Of a stretch of DNA of 64,000 nucleotides, positions 62,783 to 64,000 are shown in pieces. Below the pieces are notes generated by a model. The model was not told the origin of the DNA and did not search any database. It worked only from the letters and a program-made list of their open reading frames with translations. This DNA is from Nitrospira sp. CG24B (GTDB lineage Bacteria; Nitrospirota; Nitrospiria; Nitrospirales; Nitrospiraceae): assembly GCA_002869845.2 (NCBI GenBank), contig NEWS02000002.1:1-64000 (forward strand). Direction: 5' to 3'. Position numbers and translations under genes: made by a program. Each line of letters starts with the position of its first letter. Position 1 is the stretch's first letter.

Positions 62783-63097
62783 ATGCGCTCAACAAAATAC
62801 ATCATCGTTCAAGACGGAGACGGGTGGCGCGGCTACCTGGAAGGCTACCAAGAGCAAGAGGCCTATGGGGAATCGTTCGAAGAGCTGCAGATCAAGCTGT
62901 GGCAACAACACCAAGAGCTCATCGCCCAAGAACCAGAACCGGCCCAATGCGGAAACAGCGAACAAGACCGGCATCATGGTCATACGTCCACGCTCCCCCG
63001 TCACACCCCCACCACGTCCCGTCCTATGTCGCGCACCCAGATTAAGCGAAAAGCGCGGGTGGAACAGCTCGTGTTTGCGATAATCAGCAATCGCTGA
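62783..63097 (+). CDS. HicB-like antitoxin-type protein, C-terminus abnormal
   Basis: 104 aa. Residues 1-46 (MRSTKYIIVQDGDGWRGYLE, GYQEQEAYGESFEELQIKLW) match the HicB partial-RNaseH fold (strand, strand, GxSxEEL helix). The remaining half (CGNSEQDRHHGHTSTLPRHT ... RPMSRTQIKRKARVEQL) is low-complexity and looks out of frame or decayed. No HicA toxin gene lies beside it. Solo HicB-like proteins are common, so it may still be functional. Confidence 0.5.
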   Translation: MRSTKYIIVQDGDGWRGYLEGYQEQEAYGESFEELQIKLWQQHQELIAQEPEPAQCGNSEQDRHHGHTSTLPRHTPTTSRPMSRTQIKRKARVEQLVFAIISNR

Positions 63098-63507
63098 GCG
63101 CGACCGACGTTCGACTATCCTCCTGTCACCAACCCCATGACCACTGAACACAGAATACTGCGAAAAGCTTCTGAACTCAGCCTCCCATACACTAATCAGC
63201 TCACCCAGCAGCACAAGATCAACGGTTGCTCCGGAATCAACGCCTCTTCACACGTCATGCCTCGATCTTTCCCGCATGTTTCTCGGCCTGCGCCAAGCCA
63301 TAGGCAACCTGCCAACGTTGCCATCTCCCAATCGATTGCTCGAAAATACCTGTAAGATTTGTATCCGGAAACCGACTCTAAAGAGAAGGTAACTGGATAT
63401 TTTGATTCACCACCTCTCTGCATACCGGGGAAGCTCCGATTGACCCGATAGGCGAAGTGTTGATACACATATTTCGCAGGTATTCTGATCAACTCTGCGA
63501 GGCGGCC
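63098..63507. other. Intergenic region
   Basis: About 410 nt; listed ORFs here are short and out of pattern. Nothing recognisable. Confidence 0.35.
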
Positions 63508-64000
63508 ATGCCGATTGATGACATCACACAAAAGGTCAGCGAGCGCTATGCCAAAGCCGCCAGTACCGGCGAAGAGATGTGCTGCCCCACCAGCTACGAC
63601 ATGGGGCACCTCAAAACCTTCATTCCTGAAGCAGTGCTCAAAATCTCCTATGGATGCGGCACGCCGGCTGGGCTCAAGACGGTGCAGGCCGGTGAGACGG
63701 TCTTGGACATCGGGTCGGGCGGCGGGATTGATTGCTTTGAGGCCTCCCGCTTGGTGGGCCCCACTGGATGCGTGATCGGGATCGACATGACCGATACGAT
63801 GCTGGAGATCGCCCGCAAGAATGCGGCGGTTGTGGCCACAAACCTCGGTTATCCCGCATCGAACGTAGAATTCCGGAAAGGCTTGGCCGATGCGATGCCG
63901 GTGCAAGATGGAACGATCGATCTGATCATCTCGAATTGCGTCATCAACCTCGCCCCGGACAAACGCAAGGTGTTCCGTGAGATGTACAGAGTCGCAAAAC
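63508..64000 (+). CDS. ArsM-like SAM-dependent methyltransferase (cut by window end)
   Basis: Open to the right edge, so absent from the ORF track; at least 164 aa visible from ATG 63508. Begins MPIDDITQKVSERYAKAAST with EEMCCPTSYDMGHL. Then ISYGCGTPAGLKTVQAGETV, LDIGSGGGIDCFEASRLVGP (SAM site GSGGG), CVIGIDMTDTMLEIARKNAA, FRKGLADAMPVQDGTIDLII and SNCVINLAPDKRKVFREMYR. The pattern GCGxP-xxxxLxxGxxVLDxGSGGGxD and the Cys in SNCVINL fit arsenite methyltransferases; other small-molecule methyltransferases of this clan are possible. No ars operon in view. Confidence 0.8.
   Translation, partial: MPIDDITQKVSERYAKAASTGEEMCCPTSYDMGHLKTFIPEAVLKISYGCGTPAGLKTVQAGETVLDIGSGGGIDCFEASRLVGPTGCVIGIDMTDTMLEIARKNAAVVATNLGYPASNVEFRKGLADAMPVQDGTIDLIISNCVINLAPDKRKVFREMYRVAK

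Noticed and set aside
63196-63906. 236-aa minus ORF
   Set aside because: Antisense shadow of the ArsM-like gene, which has the clear SAM-binding motif.
1-64000. CRISPR array, rRNA genes, prophage, origin of replication
   Set aside because: None seen: no regularly spaced identical repeats, no 16S/23S/5S signature, no phage structural genes, no DnaA-box cluster.

Overview
ORGANISM. The window looks like chromosomal DNA of a Gram-negative, moderately GC-rich bacterium, most likely Nitrospira (Nitrospirota). This is inferred from the gene set: many small lipoproteins, a surface-adhesin-E-like protein, NnrS, HEAT-repeat paralogues, a vanadium haloperoxidase and a copper-protein lipoprotein. It also rests on a dispersed palindromic repeat that I recall from such genomes. 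No rRNA gene or marker is present to prove it.

LAYOUT. 0-4.2 kb: an IS630-type element with matching terminal repeats, then an accessory patch with a dead XRE antitoxin, an antitoxin with a broken ParE/RelE-type toxin, and small genes (DUF2007 zinc ribbon, surface-adhesin E), ending in tRNA-Leu(UAA). 4.4-8.5 kb: envelope genes (outer-membrane-like protein, periplasmic solute-binding lipoprotein, haem-binding Tll0287-like sensor, YtxH) and lgt. 8.6-17.2 kb: a DNA-repair block (AddB-like and AddA-like helicase-nuclease subunits, a minimal metallopeptidase, a 51-aa zinc ribbon), a thioredoxin-like protein and an exported EEP-family hydrolase. 17.2-19.3 kb: an IS30 relic, a toxin-first PIN/RHH module and a 50-aa ORF with a strong Shine-Dalgarno. 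19.5-28.3 kb: housekeeping genes (C4 zinc ribbon coiled coil, tRNA-CAU, rpoD, dnaG, HIT, hisIE, hisF, hisA, a lipoprotein, hisH). At 28.27 kb hisH abuts a lon gene that has lost its whole N-terminal domain; this is a rearrangement or assembly breakpoint. 29.7-34.4 kb: hypotheticals, a DUF1566 lipoprotein, a second PIN/RHH module with a damaged PIN N-terminus, and an LPP20/FlgT-like pair. 34.8-41.5 kb: the most unusual region, a seven-gene same-strand array (phosphodiesterase/sulfatase-fold protein, exported hypothetical protein, five different HEAT-repeat proteins) closed by a palindromic repeat. 41.5-49.5 kb: ugd, a membrane-fused spermidine-synthase-like protein, and a trehalose/glycan cluster (otsB, a membrane-sensor-fused otsA, a divergent GH15). 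49.7-54.6 kb: tmRNA, nnrS, and a DUF3482 GTPase/DUF2868 pair. 55-64 kb: vanadium haloperoxidase, recQ, a cupredoxin/beta-propeller lipoprotein, small hypotheticals, and an ArsM-like methyltransferase cut by the window end.

HOW IT FITS TOGETHER. The AddA/AddB pair, RecQ, DnaG and RpoD form the core DNA/RNA machinery. OtsA and OtsB make trehalose, and the GH15 protein may recycle it or a related glucan. The hisH-A-F-IE genes give part of histidine synthesis; hisG, D, C and B are not in the window. The HEAT array has no assignable pathway. Its overlapping start/stop codons argue for coordinated synthesis of a set of protein-binding scaffolds, and it is my best candidate for an undescribed system. 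All functional calls are from reading the translated sequence; no database search was run.
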